Shown: one piece after another, positions 8,415-17,266 of the stretch
How positions within the stretch are numbered: position 1 is the stretch's first letter
How the letters are laid out: every line of letters begins with the position of its first letter
From: Lentisphaeria bacterium
GTDB lineage: Bacteria > Verrucomicrobiota > Lentisphaeria > Victivallales > Victivallaceae
Length of the DNA stretch: 44,084 nucleotides
Direction: 5' to 3'
NCBI GenBank assembly: GCA_017462015.1
Contig: JAFTRX010000006.1
Location: 1 to 44,084 of the forward strand
Translations under genes and position numbers: made by a program
Notes under the pieces: generated by a model
Databases searched by the model: none
The model's input: the letters and a program-made list of their open reading frames with translations, nothing else
Told to the model about the DNA's origin: nothing

Positions 8415-8642
8415 GCATATCCAGCTCAGTATTAGCCAAGCTTTTTTCAAAAAAGCGATACCCCGCTTTTCTTTGCTTACTTTCTTATCTGCATATCCAG
8501 CTCAGTTTTTGCTAAGCTTTTTTCAAAAAAGCGATACCTCGCTTTTCTTTGCTTACTTTCTTTTCTGTATATCCAGCTCAGTTTTTGCTAAGCTTTTTTC
8601 AAAAAAGCGATACCTCGCTTTTCTTTGCTTACTTTCTTTTCT
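8415..8642 (-). repeat. Three tandem 76-bp repeats, each carrying an intrinsic-terminator hairpin
   Basis: Units start at 8415, 8491 and 8567. Units 2 and 3 differ at a single visible base; unit 1 is more diverged. Read on the minus strand, each unit has the stem AAAAGCGA/TCGCTTTT with a GGTA loop and a T-run, followed by the palindrome GCTTTTTTGAAAAAAGC. The plus strand also gives an A/T-rich terminator shape. The array fills almost all of the 314-base gap between tRNA-Arg and the kinase operon. It holds no gene and no spacer diversity. Confidence 0.9.
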
Positions 8643-8659
8643 CGTGAAAAGAAAGTAAG
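8641..8659 (-). terminator. Start of the hairpin after tRNA-Arg
   Basis: On the minus strand, immediately after the tRNA CCA, the sequence CTTACTTTCTTTTC is followed by ACGA and its exact complement GAAAAGAAAGTAAG, which forms the beginning of repeat unit 3. The 14-bp stem then leads into the first repeat terminator, so transcripts of the tRNA should end or be processed here. Confidence 0.55.
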
Positions 8660-8736
8660 TGGTGCTCTCAGTGCGGTTCGAACGCACGACCTGCTCCTTA
8701 GGAGGGAGCCGCTCTATCCAACTGAGCTATGAGAGC
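8660..8736 (-). tRNA. tRNA-Arg (anticodon CCT)
   Basis: It folds as a standard cloverleaf on the minus strand: acceptor stem GCTCTCA/TGAGAGC, D stem GCTC/GAGC with AGTTGGATA loop, anticodon stem GCTCC/GGAGC with loop CTCCTAA (anticodon CCT, reading AGG), T arm GTGCG-TTCGAAC-CGCAC, discriminator A and an encoded CCA (8660-8662). The 5' end is only 10 bases after the stop of the upstream lipoprotein gene, so it is probably co-transcribed with leuS and that gene and cut out by RNase P. Confidence 0.96.
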
Positions 8737-8746
8737 ACAGGGGGGA

Positions 8747-9193
8747 TTATTTGTAAACGGGCAAAGCGCCGGAGTTTGTGCCGGTGGCAGAGCTGTTTAC
8801 GCGATGTTGACCAGAGGGACGAATACGGAGAGAAAAAGAGTTGTTGTTTTCGGCACCGAGGTCATAGACGGTGATGGAACCGGGGCGGCGATAGAGATCG
8901 TAGCTGAAGTTCCATTGTTTGGAGAGGGAGGTGTCCATATCGAGGACGATGTGGCCATCGTCCTCGATAGAGAATTTACCGATCCAGATCCAATAGTTAT
9001 TTTGAGAGGGGTCATCGGAAGGTTCGCGGAGGCGGAGACAGATGAGGTCGTTGTAAACGGTGGCCTCATCGAGTCTGCCGGAGAGAGAAGACTCATACTT
9101 GCCATTCTCCAGGGTCAAGGATTCGCAGCCGCAGAGGAGAGCGATGAAAGAGAAGAGAGCGAGGAGAGAGAGTTTTGACAAGGGATGAAGCAT
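8747..9193 (-). CDS. Small lipoprotein downstream of leuS
   Basis: A 148-residue protein with a lipoprotein signal peptide: hydrophobic stretch at residues 6-20, then LLCGC with the lipidation cysteine at C23. The mature part is beta-rich and polar, with no family recognised. GGAGG stands 5 bases before the ATG. It follows leuS by 21 bases and precedes tRNA-Arg by 10 bases. In enterobacteria leuS is followed by lptE, an outer-membrane LPS-assembly lipoprotein. The position and lipoprotein nature fit that pattern, but I see no LptE sequence signature and the protein is shorter, so the name is not assigned. Confidence 0.7.
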   Translation of the reverse strand: MLHPLSKLSLLALFSFIALLCGCESLTLENGKYESSLSGRLDEATVYNDLICLRLREPSDDPSQNNYWIWIGKFSIEDDGHIVLDMDTSLSKQWNFSYDLYRRPGSITVYDLGAENNNSFSLRIRPSGQHRVNSSATGTNSGALPVYK

Positions 9194-9214
9194 GATAACC
9201 TCCGTGAGTGAAAA

Positions 9215-11770
9215 TCAAATGACGATATTGATCAGACGTCCGGGGACGTAGATGATCTTGCGGGGTTCTTTACCTTGGATTGCGGCGATGACGGATTCGT
9301 TCTGCAAAGCGATGGCTTTGGCGTCATCGGCGGAACAGTCGACCGGCATCATGATGCGGGCCTTGGGTTTACCGAGGACTTGAACGAGTATCTCGACTTC
9401 GGAGAGGACGAGATATTTTTCGTCATAGGCAGGCCAGGGGACATAAGCGATGGATTCGGAATGTCCGAGGAACTGCCAGAGTTCTTCGCCGAGGTGGGGG
9501 GCGAAGGGAGAGAGCATGAGGGTAAAGAGTTCGGCGGCATAACGCGGGAGAGGAGAGCACTTGCTCATGTCGTTAAGACAGACCATGAGGGCGCTGATAG
9601 CGGTATTGAAGCCGAATGAGTCGAGATCGGAAGTGACTTTTTTCAAGGTGGAATGCAAAGTACGCATAAGTTCCTTGGAGGGGGCATCTTCAGAAATCGG
9701 TGTTTGTGCGATGATGCGGCATGCGCGTTTGAGGAAGCGGTGAACGCCTTCGACACCGGTGGTATTCCAGGGTTTTGTAGCTTCGAGTGGTCCCATGAAC
9801 ATTTCATAGAGGCGCATGGAGTCAGCGCCGTAGGCGGCGATGACATCGTCGGGGTTGACGACGTTGCGGAGGCTCTTGGACATTTTAGCGGGGAACTCGA
9901 CGAGAGCGGCGCCGTCGGATTTACGGACGGGGCCGTTGGGTGTGAAATCGACCTGGTCAGTGGGGACGAGGACGCCGCGGGGGTCTTTGTAGCTGATACC
10001 GAGGATCATGCCCTGATTGACGAGTTTCTGGAAAGGTTCTTTGGTGGAGACATAGCCGAGGTCAAAGAGGACTTTGTGCCAGAAGCGGGCGTAGAGGAGG
10101 TGAAGGACGGCGTGTTCAGCGCCGCCGACGTAGAGGTCGACCGGCATCCAGTATTTTTCGATTTCCTTATCCCAGGCGGCGGAGTCGTTGCCGGGGTCGA
10201 GGTAACGGAGATAATACCAGCAGGAACCGGCCCACTGTGGCATGGTGTTGGTTTCGCGGCGGCCGCGGCGGCCGGTTTTGGGACAAACGTAGTTGAGCCA
10301 GTCGGAAGCTTTGGAAAGCGGGGGTTCGCCGGTGGCGGCGGGTTTGAAGTCGGGCATGTCGGGAAGGCGGACGGGGAGTTCGGAATCATCGACAAGTTCG
10401 ACGGAACCGTCTTCAAAATGGATAATGGGGAACGGTTCGCCCCAGTAACGCTGACGGGAGAAGAGCCAGTCGCGGAGTTTGTATTTGACGGCTTCTTTAC
10501 CCTGACCGCGGGCGGCGAGCCAAGCGGTGGCGGCGGGTTTGGATTGAGCGACGGACATGCCGTTGAGGTTGAGGCCGTCGGAGTTTGCGGAGTTGATGAG
10601 TTTACCTTCGCCGGTCCAGCAGGCGGTGCCTGCGAGGACGGCGGAGACGTCGATGTTTTCGGCGGCGGCGGCAGCGGGATCGGGTTCGATGATGCATTTG
10701 ACGGGGATGTTGAAGACCTGGGCAAAATCGAAGTCGCGGGTATCGTGTGCGGGGACAGCCATGATGGCGCCGGTGCCGTAGCTGATGAGGACGTAGTCAG
10801 CGATCCAGATGGGAATCTTGTCGCCGTTCACGGGGTTGATGGCATAGCAGCCGGTGAAAGCGCCGGTTTTTTCGGTGGAGAGTTCAGCGCGGTCGAGGTC
10901 GCTTTTGAGAGCGGCGGCTTTTTTGTAAGCATCGACAGCGGAACGGTATTCAGCGGTGGTGATGCGGTCAACGGCGGGGTGTTCGGGAGCGAGAACCATG
11001 TAAGTTGCGCCGAAGAGGGTATCGGGACGGGTGGTGTAAACGGTGATGTTTTCGCCGGCGGTGGTGTTGAAGATGACTTCGGCGCCGGTGCTTTTGCCGA
11101 TCCAGTTGCGCTGCATTTCTTTGACGCCTTCGGGCCAGTCGAGGTCTTCGAGATCGTTGAGAAGACGTTCCGCGTATTCGGTAATGCGGAGCATCCACTG
11201 TTTCATGGGGCGGCGTTCGACGGGGTGGTTACCGCGTTCACTGCGGCCGTTGATGACCTCTTCGTTGGCGAGAACGGTACCGAGAGCGGGACACCAGTTG
11301 ACGGCGACTTCATCGAGGTAAGCAAGACCTTTTTTATGAAGCTGGGCAAATATCCACTGAGTCCATTTGTAGTATTTGACATCGGTGGTGTTGATTTCGC
11401 GATCCCAGTCGTAGCTGAAGCCGAGGGATTTGATCTGTTCGCGGAAGTGGTCAACGTTCTTTTTGGTGGTGACGGCGGGGTGAGTACCGGTTTCGACGGC
11501 GTATTGTTCAGCGGGGAGACCGAAAGCGTCCCAGCCCATGGGATGAAGGACGTTGAAGCCTTTCATGCGCTTGTAGCGGCAGATGATATCAGTGGCGGTG
11601 TAACCTTCGGGGTGGCCGACATGGAGACCGGCGCCGGAGGGATAGGGGAACATGTCGAGGCAGTAAAACTTGGGTTTGTCGACAAAATTTTCGGTACGGA
11701 AGGTTTTATTTTCCTCCCAGAAGCGCTGCCATTTTTTCTCAATGGCACTGAAGTCATATTCCGGATTCAT
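9215..11770 (-). CDS. leuS: Leucyl-tRNA synthetase
   Basis: An 851-residue protein, the usual size for the bacterial class I enzyme that charges tRNA-Leu. It shows the HIGH-type motif HVGH at about 50-53 (in [11 protein letters not shown]), the editing (CP1) domain in the middle with [11 protein letters not shown], and KMSKS at about 629-633. The tail AFRxP-like region and the C-terminal [14 protein letters not shown] match leucyl enzymes. It heads a short minus-strand operon with a lipoprotein gene and tRNA-Arg. No T-box is evident in the 248-base upstream gap. Confidence 0.97.
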   Translation of the reverse strand: MNPEYDFSAIEKKWQRFWEENKTFRTENFVDKPKFYCLDMFPYPSGAGLHVGHPEGYTATDIICRYKRMKGFNVLHPMGWDAFGLPAEQYAVETGTHPAVTTKKNVDHFREQIKSLGFSYDWDREINTTDVKYYKWTQWIFAQLHKKGLAYLDEVAVNWCPALGTVLANEEVINGRSERGNHPVERRPMKQWMLRITEYAERLLNDLEDLDWPEGVKEMQRNWIGKSTGAEVIFNTTAGENITVYTTRPDTLFGATYMVLAPEHPAVDRITTAEYRSAVDAYKKAAALKSDLDRAELSTEKTGAFTGCYAINPVNGDKIPIWIADYVLISYGTGAIMAVPAHDTRDFDFAQVFNIPVKCIIEPDPAAAAAENIDVSAVLAGTACWTGEGKLINSANSDGLNLNGMSVAQSKPAATAWLAARGQGKEAVKYKLRDWLFSRQRYWGEPFPIIHFEDGSVELVDDSELPVRLPDMPDFKPAATGEPPLSKASDWLNYVCPKTGRRGRRETNTMPQWAGSCWYYLRYLDPGNDSAAWDKEIEKYWMPVDLYVGGAEHAVLHLLYARFWHKVLFDLGYVSTKEPFQKLVNQGMILGISYKDPRGVLVPTDQVDFTPNGPVRKSDGAALVEFPAKMSKSLRNVVNPDDVIAAYGADSMRLYEMFMGPLEATKPWNTTGVEGVHRFLKRACRIIAQTPISEDAPSKELMRTLHSTLKKVTSDLDSFGFNTAISALMVCLNDMSKCSPLPRYAAELFTLMLSPFAPHLGEELWQFLGHSESIAYVPWPAYDEKYLVLSEVEILVQVLGKPKARIMMPVDCSADDAKAIALQNESVIAAIQGKEPRKIIYVPGRLINIVI

Positions 11771-12018
11771 GAAAAATTCTCCATATTATAAAAAGTCAAT
11801 AAACATACAAACAATTAAATATACCACATGAAGAAGTATTTTTCAAGTGGCGGATCTCCAGCGGCGGCGATGATAGTACATGATTACAGATGGCGGCAGT
11901 AAAAGAATGACATCAGAGAGTGGGTGATTTTTCCGTAGAAAGAGAGATGTTTTGCCGCCGGGGAAGGGGGAAGACCGCTGCCGGAAGTGAAAAGTTAACT
12001 CGCTTTTTCAACGTCCAG
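11771..12018. other. Gap between recR and leuS
   Basis: No gene is visible. The half near leuS is AT-rich and carries its promoter; the half near recR is GA/GC-rich. No strong rho-independent terminator for the recR operon could be picked out. Confidence 0.6.
11818..11846 (-). promoter_or_regulatory. Probable leuS promoter
   Basis: On the minus strand TTGAAA (11841-11846) and TATATT (11818-11823) are separated by 17 bases, about 48 bases before the leuS ATG. A second TATAAT nearer the gene lacks a good upstream box at normal distance. Confidence 0.6.
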
Positions 12019-12627
12019 TCACTCTTTTATGGTTACTCTGCCGGAAAATGCCGCCGCAACGGTGGCGCCATCGGCGAAAGATAAGTTTGCACCGGCGGGA
12101 AGCCCCTGCGCCGGGCGGGAAAGTTCGACATCGTGATCTTTGAGCAGTTCAGTAATATAAGCCGTGGTGGCACGCCCTTCCACATCGGAACTCAAGGCGA
12201 CAATGACCTCCTTGACTTCCGGGAGGGCGGCGCGTTCCAGCAGAAGGGGAAAGTTGAGATTCTCGCCGTTTTCGCCGTCCAGCGGAGAGAGTTTGCCGCC
12301 GAGAACCAGATATCTGCCGCGGTAGGCGCCGCCTTTTTCCACAGCGAGGAGCTGGGAGACGTTTTCAACCACACATAATTGGGAGATGTCGCGGCGGGGA
12401 TCGGCGCAGACGGGGCAGAGTTTGCCGTGTTCGGCGCAGTTGCCGCATTCCGGGCAGGGGGTTATATCTTCTGCCATTTTGCGCAAGGCGGAACTGAAGG
12501 CAGAAATGTCCGCTTTTTCCCATTCCAGCATCGCCAGAACCAGACGTTCCGAACCGCGTTTGCCGACACCGGGGAGTTGTTTCAAAAAGAGTATGACCTG
12601 TTCGACAGCATCGGGATATGAATTCAT
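12019..12627 (-). CDS. recR: Recombination mediator protein RecR
   Basis: A 202-residue protein, the normal RecR length. It has an N-terminal helix-hairpin-helix (LPGVGKRGSERL, about 18-29), a zinc finger with cysteines at 58, 61, 71 and 74 (plus an extra C64), and a Toprim domain beginning near CVVEN. RecR acts with RecF/RecO to load RecA on gapped DNA. It is the last gene of the icd-mre-mrdA operon, overlapping mrdA by 4 bases. recR is more often found beside dnaX, so this context is unusual. Confidence 0.96.
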   Translation of the reverse strand: MNSYPDAVEQVILFLKQLPGVGKRGSERLVLAMLEWEKADISAFSSALRKMAEDITPCPECGNCAEHGKLCPVCADPRRDISQLCVVENVSQLLAVEKGGAYRGRYLVLGGKLSPLDGENGENLNFPLLLERAALPEVKEVIVALSSDVEGRATTAYITELLKDHDVELSRPAQGLPAGANLSFADGATVAAAFSGRVTIKE

Positions 12628-14531
12628 TGTGCAGTATCCTCCAGAGTTGACGGAGCGCCGGACGGAGCGGCTTCCGGTTTCAGAAAACGTTCAAAAAAAG
12701 CTGCTGCCAGCGGAGCGCAGCTGCCGCCGCCGGAGTCACCGTCTTCAATGGTCACTGCCAGAGCATATTTGCGCAGTTTGTAAGAGGTGAACGCAATAAA
12801 ATGAGTCATGTTACGCGACTTGTTGCGGAGACCGAATTCAGCAGTACCGGTTTTGCCGTAAACCGTGAGATTGGCAACTTTGCCGCGTCTGCCGGAACCG
12901 CGGGGGGCATTTACCACGCGGAACATGCCGTTGCGGACGATGTCCAGTTTTTCCGGAGCGATTTCCAGCGTTCCCGTGCAGACGCGCTGGCGCTGGTAGA
13001 CGGTTTCACCGGCGCGGTCGCAAACCTGATGGATGATGTGCGGACGGTAAAGTTTGCCGCCGTTGCACAACGCCGCAGTATAACGCACCATCTGCAGCGG
13101 AGTCATGGCGATAAAACCCTGTCCGATGGAGAGCATTGCCGTATCTGAATCGTTCCACGGGATGCGGTAAAGTTGTTTTTTCCGTGCCGGTTCAGGGAAG
13201 GTTCCGGCACTTTCACCGATCTCAATGCCGCTTTTTTCGCCTGCGCCAATCAGTGAAAGTATCTCCTGCAAAGGAGCCAATCCCACGCGGAGCGATTGAT
13301 GTATCATGTAGGTGTTGCAGGACTTTTCCAGTGCGGTTCCCATATCGACATCCGCTTCGGAATAACGGTGAGCAAGACAGCGGATGGTGGTGTTTTTCAC
13401 TTCGATACTGCCGGAACAGAAGATCTTTTCCTTCGGGTCGATGCCGCTTTTGAGCAATGCCAGACAAATCAGCGGTTTCAACGTTGATCCCGGCGGATAA
13501 ATGCCGCCGGTGGCGCGGTTTATCAGCGGACGTCCGGGGGAGTCCAGCAGTGAACGGTAATATTCCGGCGACAAGCGCGGGGTGAAACGGCGCAAATCGT
13601 AAGATGGCGCAGTTGCCGCGCAGATGATATCGCCGTTATCGGCATCCATGACAATCAGCGAACCATTTTTTCCGGCAAGCAGAGATTCCGCTATTTTTTG
13701 AGCGCGGCTGTCGATGGTCAAATAAACATCGTTGCCGTGAACCGGTTCCACGCGGCCGAGGAGTTCCTTGTGAACAAAGCCGACGTTACTCACCTGAACG
13801 ACCTGCCGTCCGGGCAGAGCGCACAACCCCAGACTGGAGGCGTTCCATTCCTGAGGCAGACGGTCGCACACCAATTCCACGCCCGCTTTGCCGACGATAT
13901 CCGGCTGGTAATAGAAGAACTCCTCCCGGTCGGCGGCGCTGTTGGCTTCGGCTTTGCGGGAATAACCGATGATATGGGCGGCAAGTTGACCGCCGGGATA
14001 TATGCGCTGAGCTGAAATCTGCAGTTCCAGTCCCTTCATGTTCCGGGAACGTTCCAGAATCCGCGCCCGCTCTTTGGGATCGAGGTCACGGAACACCAGA
14101 AGCGGCATGCCGGGGGTGTTGTTGATGTGACGGCGGATCTCCTCGCGGTCAGGAAAATCTTTTCTGCCGGAAACTTCCGCCAGCTCTTTTGCCGCATTGT
14201 ACATGGAGTCGATAGTCCGCCTGATGCCGCCGCCGGTTCGCATACCTTCGGGATAGAAAACCAGATCGTAAACGGTGCGGTTCCCGGCGAGCAGTTCACC
14301 GTCAGCGCTGTAAATGCTTCCGCGCCAGCCGGGTATCCGTATCCGGCGGATGGATTGCCGGGCTATCCGTTCGCGGTGTTCTTCGCCGTGATGCAGCTGA
14401 AGATAGTACGCCCGCAGTATCAGCAAGGTAAACGCGACCAGTATCAGCAAAGAGAGCAGAACTATCCGGAAACGGTAATCGTCCAGTATGCCGATATGGG
14501 AATTTGACCGGAAGCGGTTTTGATTTTTCAT
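12624..14531 (-). CDS. mrdA: Penicillin-binding protein 2 (elongasome transpeptidase)
   Basis: A 635-residue protein. It has a short cytoplasmic start, one transmembrane helix at about 22-43, a dimerisation domain, and a transpeptidase domain with all three active-site motifs: STLK at 349-352, SCN at 404-406 and KTG at 560-562. It cross-links new peptidoglycan during lateral wall growth. It follows mreC and mreD in the standard order and overlaps mreD and recR by 4 bases each. No rodA follows; it must lie elsewhere. Confidence 0.94.
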   Translation of the reverse strand: MKNQNRFRSNSHIGILDDYRFRIVLLSLLILVAFTLLILRAYYLQLHHGEEHRERIARQSIRRIRIPGWRGSIYSADGELLAGNRTVYDLVFYPEGMRTGGGIRRTIDSMYNAAKELAEVSGRKDFPDREEIRRHINNTPGMPLLVFRDLDPKERARILERSRNMKGLELQISAQRIYPGGQLAAHIIGYSRKAEANSAADREEFFYYQPDIVGKAGVELVCDRLPQEWNASSLGLCALPGRQVVQVSNVGFVHKELLGRVEPVHGNDVYLTIDSRAQKIAESLLAGKNGSLIVMDADNGDIICAATAPSYDLRRFTPRLSPEYYRSLLDSPGRPLINRATGGIYPPGSTLKPLICLALLKSGIDPKEKIFCSGSIEVKNTTIRCLAHRYSEADVDMGTALEKSCNTYMIHQSLRVGLAPLQEILSLIGAGEKSGIEIGESAGTFPEPARKKQLYRIPWNDSDTAMLSIGQGFIAMTPLQMVRYTAALCNGGKLYRPHIIHQVCDRAGETVYQRQRVCTGTLEIAPEKLDIVRNGMFRVVNAPRGSGRRGKVANLTVYGKTGTAEFGLRNKSRNMTHFIAFTSYKLRKYALAVTIEDGDSGGGSCAPLAAAFFERFLKPEAAPSGAPSTLEDTAQ

Positions 14532-15097
14532 CGGTTGCGCCTCCGGAATTTGCCCGGCTCGAGCTGACTGCTGTACATTTTTTTCCGCCGGTTGATACGT
14601 CGTGGAGCAAGCTCTTTTTTGATACAGCGCGGCAGATTGCCCCGCTCTGAAAAGAAGTCAAAAACCGATACCATCAACAACAGCAGTATCCCGCCGCCGC
14701 CGGCGGAAAAGACGATGTAACTGAATATATCCGGTGCCGGTAAGGTTCCGCCGCTGCTCTTGACCAGTATGGTTATACCGCCGGAGATGATCGCTCCGGC
14801 AACCGCACCGCCGCCCAGCAGCGCAGGCAGTTCCCGGTGTCCACGGTTGATTACCCAGAGCGCCGCCAGCAGTGCCGGGATGAAGATAAATGTGGTGACA
14901 CTGAAACTTCTGCCGTAAAGAGCATCCAGTACTGTGCCTGCCGCCGCCGCTGCCGGAACGCCGTATTTCCAGTTGTATGCTAACGCGAGTATGATGGCGA
15001 TAAAGCAAGATAAGCCGCAGAAGATAAAGAAGTTTCCCGCCAGCATGTCCAGCAGTAAAAAGAGCGCAGTCAGGGCGATGGTAATGAATATTTTCAT
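14528..15097 (-). CDS. mreD: Rod shape-determining protein MreD
   Basis: A 189-residue protein with about five hydrophobic helices in the first 150 residues and a basic cytoplasmic tail. Sequence alone is a weak guide for this divergent family; the call rests on size, membrane topology and the strict mreC-mreD-mrdA order. MreD bridges MreC and the PBP2/RodA machinery in the inner membrane. It overlaps both neighbours by 4 bases. Confidence 0.82.
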   Translation of the reverse strand: MKIFITIALTALFLLLDMLAGNFFIFCGLSCFIAIILALAYNWKYGVPAAAAAGTVLDALYGRSFSVTTFIFIPALLAALWVINRGHRELPALLGGGAVAGAIISGGITILVKSSGGTLPAPDIFSYIVFSAGGGGILLLLMVSVFDFFSERGNLPRCIKKELAPRRINRRKKMYSSQLEPGKFRRRNR

Positions 15098-15951
15098 TTT
15101 GCGCTGTCATCCTGCCGGGATATGACGGTGACAAAACGGAGGTCTTCAAATCTTACCGCCGGACGCAATGTACAGCTGAAATCCGGAGCATTGCCAAAGG
15201 ATTGTTCGCTGTCGCTGATCACCAGTTCTCCGATCTTGATCCCTTCCGGTATGCCGCGTTCATATCCGGTAGTCATCACCGCTTCTCCGGGCGTGCAGTT
15301 GGAATTCAACGGAAGCATGCCGAAACGTATCACGCCGGAGTGCGGTTTGGCATCGCCGGAGTTGGTGAAGCCGACGATGTTTCCGGTGATTTTGCCGGAG
15401 ATCCGCAGTGCCGGGTCCATGATGGTGGTAACGCGTGCTGTCCGGGCAGAACAGTCGCTGACGACTCCAATCAAAAACAATCTGCCGTCAGTCATCGATT
15501 CAACGACCGCATCTCCGGAACTTATTCCATCTCTGCTGCCCCGGTCGATGGTAAATCCATCGCGGAAGTGGAGCGGGTCACGCAGAATGATTTCTCCGGT
15601 ACAGAAACGCCATCGGGGAAGTTCTTTGAGTTTGAGCTGACGCCGCAGGATGCGGTTTTCGTCCAGTATTCCGGCGGCGGCGGTACTGCGCAGAGCCAGT
15701 TCCCGGTTGCGCTCGGTCAGCTTTTCGACCTGGCGCACCAGAGACATCCGGTCGAGTGAGAGCAGACTTTTGTCCCTTATTTCCCCGGTAGTGCCGCCGG
15801 CAAGCTTCAAGTACGGATAAAAAAAGTTGCCTGCCGCACGGGAAAAGACATAGGATACCATGCGGAAGCCGGCGGTGATAAAGATGATAAGTATCAATAT
15901 GCACCCGGCTCCGATCAGTATCTTATCTGCACTTTTTTGCGGCATACTCAT
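15094..15951 (-). CDS. mreC: Rod shape-determining protein MreC
   Basis: A 285-residue protein: one transmembrane helix (about 12-30), a coiled coil (about 70-108, RQVEKLTERNREL and following), then the two beta-barrel domains of MreC with the typical RDPLHFRDGFTIDRGSRDGI stretch. It acts as the periplasmic scaffold that activates PBP2. mreB, usually immediately upstream, is absent; an AAA ATPase gene occupies that place and overlaps by 4 bases. Confidence 0.93.
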   Translation of the reverse strand: MSMPQKSADKILIGAGCILILIIFITAGFRMVSYVFSRAAGNFFYPYLKLAGGTTGEIRDKSLLSLDRMSLVRQVEKLTERNRELALRSTAAAGILDENRILRRQLKLKELPRWRFCTGEIILRDPLHFRDGFTIDRGSRDGISSGDAVVESMTDGRLFLIGVVSDCSARTARVTTIMDPALRISGKITGNIVGFTNSGDAKPHSGVIRFGMLPLNSNCTPGEAVMTTGYERGIPEGIKIGELVISDSEQSFGNAPDFSCTLRPAVRFEDLRFVTVISRQDDSAK

Positions 15952-17261
15952 AATTCACGCAACTTTTCTTTCAGCAGACGCTGGATGTACTCTTCTCCGT
16001 ACAGTGTCCGCATTAAATTTATGTTGAATTCATAAAAGAGTTCCGGGTCGGGACGGGTTATCATCTCTCCGGAAGCAAGTTCGATCATGGTGCGCCGTTT
16101 GTTCTGGTCATGCTCATAAACTTTGAGATGGCGTATCAATGTACGCGGCGAGAGTTCGGTGAATTTCTTCTGTCCGAACTCCCCGGTATATTCGGCTCCG
16201 ATCAGCGAAATAAGATTGTCCGGCGGCCGCTGCATTCCGAAACTGCGGAGAAAATCTTCAATCATCTCCGAACAGCGCAGCTCATCAAATACCGGATAAG
16301 ATATCTTTCTGCCCCGGGACAATATGCTTGCCGGAAATTCGTAATTTGCGGTCAGCACCGGCATCACATTCGCCGGGGGCGCAAAGGCTCCGCCGACGTT
16401 GGTGCGGAAACTGTACCAATCGACCTTTGCCGGGTCGATATCATCGAAAAAGAGGACGAACTTATGATCTTTGCGCTGTGCTAGAGAGGAAATGAGCGGG
16501 TTCCAGTTCTCCTCCAGAACATCGGGTTCTGCCAGTACCGGAATCAGATTTTTCTCCGCCAGTGCGTAAGATATCACCATACTGGTTTTGCCGTAACCCG
16601 GAAGACTGTTTATCAACAGAGGCAAATTGGTTTTTCCATTGGCAAAATCCCGGAAGTGATCCGCGTATGCCGCCCGCACTCCGGGGTAACCGAAGAAACT
16701 GGAAACTTTCCTTACTGAAACCGGTTCCACCGGAACAAAGCGGCGGTTCCGGTAACAGAATACCTGTCCGGAGCTGAAGGGGTCGCACTCCTTGAGCAGT
16801 TTCAGCAGTTCATCTTCAGTTGCCGGAAGCTCTCTGAAAAGTTCCCGGCATTCCGGAAAGATCCTGCCCGCATTTACGGTGATTTTTTCAATATCCAACT
16901 GCCGCAGAAAACGGCAGAGTTCCAATGCGGTGTCAAGTAAAAATCTGCCGTCTCCATCGCTTGAAACCGAGCTTATATTATCCGGGAACACATCCATTTT
17001 GGCAAAGGCATCGAACAGCTCCTGCGCCAGCATCCGGGGGAAACCTCCGGTTTTGCTGAGCCGCCGGAGCGCATTGAGATAATCTGCACTTTGCGCGTGT
17101 GCCGGATTTTTTTCACTGCCGTCAAGAGATTGCAGAAATTCCCGGAGCAGAAACAATATCTCTCCGCCGGAACATTCCAATACCCCGCCCGGAGACGGGG
17201 TACAGAACAGCACCTTGAAATTTCCGCACTGGACGGAAGCGGCATTTACCTTTTCCGCCAT
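15948..17261 (-). CDS. AAA-type ATPase, DUF815-like
   Basis: A 437-residue protein. The N-terminal 180 residues are poorly conserved and helical. The C-terminal half is a P-loop ATPase with Walker A PGYGKTS (about 221-227) and Walker B FVLFFDDID (about 268-276), followed by a conserved-looking segment ending in LTANYEFP. The order and spacing match the DUF815 family of AAA ATPases, whose function is unknown. The gene starts 5 bases after the icd stop and overlaps mreC by 4 bases, so it is expressed together with wall-elongation genes. A role in placing or remodelling the elongation machinery is possible but inferred only from position. Confidence 0.75.
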   Translation of the reverse strand: MAEKVNAASVQCGNFKVLFCTPSPGGVLECSGGEILFLLREFLQSLDGSEKNPAHAQSADYLNALRRLSKTGGFPRMLAQELFDAFAKMDVFPDNISSVSSDGDGRFLLDTALELCRFLRQLDIEKITVNAGRIFPECRELFRELPATEDELLKLLKECDPFSSGQVFCYRNRRFVPVEPVSVRKVSSFFGYPGVRAAYADHFRDFANGKTNLPLLINSLPGYGKTSMVISYALAEKNLIPVLAEPDVLEENWNPLISSLAQRKDHKFVLFFDDIDPAKVDWYSFRTNVGGAFAPPANVMPVLTANYEFPASILSRGRKISYPVFDELRCSEMIEDFLRSFGMQRPPDNLISLIGAEYTGEFGQKKFTELSPRTLIRHLKVYEHDQNKRRTMIELASGEMITRPDPELFYEFNINLMRTLYGEEYIQRLLKEKLREL

Positions 17262-17266
17262 AACTC

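Noticed and set aside
8415-8642. CRISPR array
   Set aside because: The 76-bp units are directly adjacent, with no variable spacers, and there is no cas gene.
8415-8736. tRNA-based integration site
   Set aside because: The repeats share only an incidental 9-base string (AACTGAGCT) with the tRNA; no duplicated tRNA 3' end and no integrase gene are visible.
8747-9193. lptE
   Set aside because: Position after leuS and lipoprotein signal fit, but no LptE sequence feature could be seen and the protein is short.
9653-11791. 712-codon plus-strand frame
   Set aside because: Antisense to leuS, glycine/valine/aspartate-rich without any family features.
11771-12018. T-box leader before leuS
   Set aside because: No conserved T-box sequence or terminator/antiterminator pair could be found in the 248 bases.
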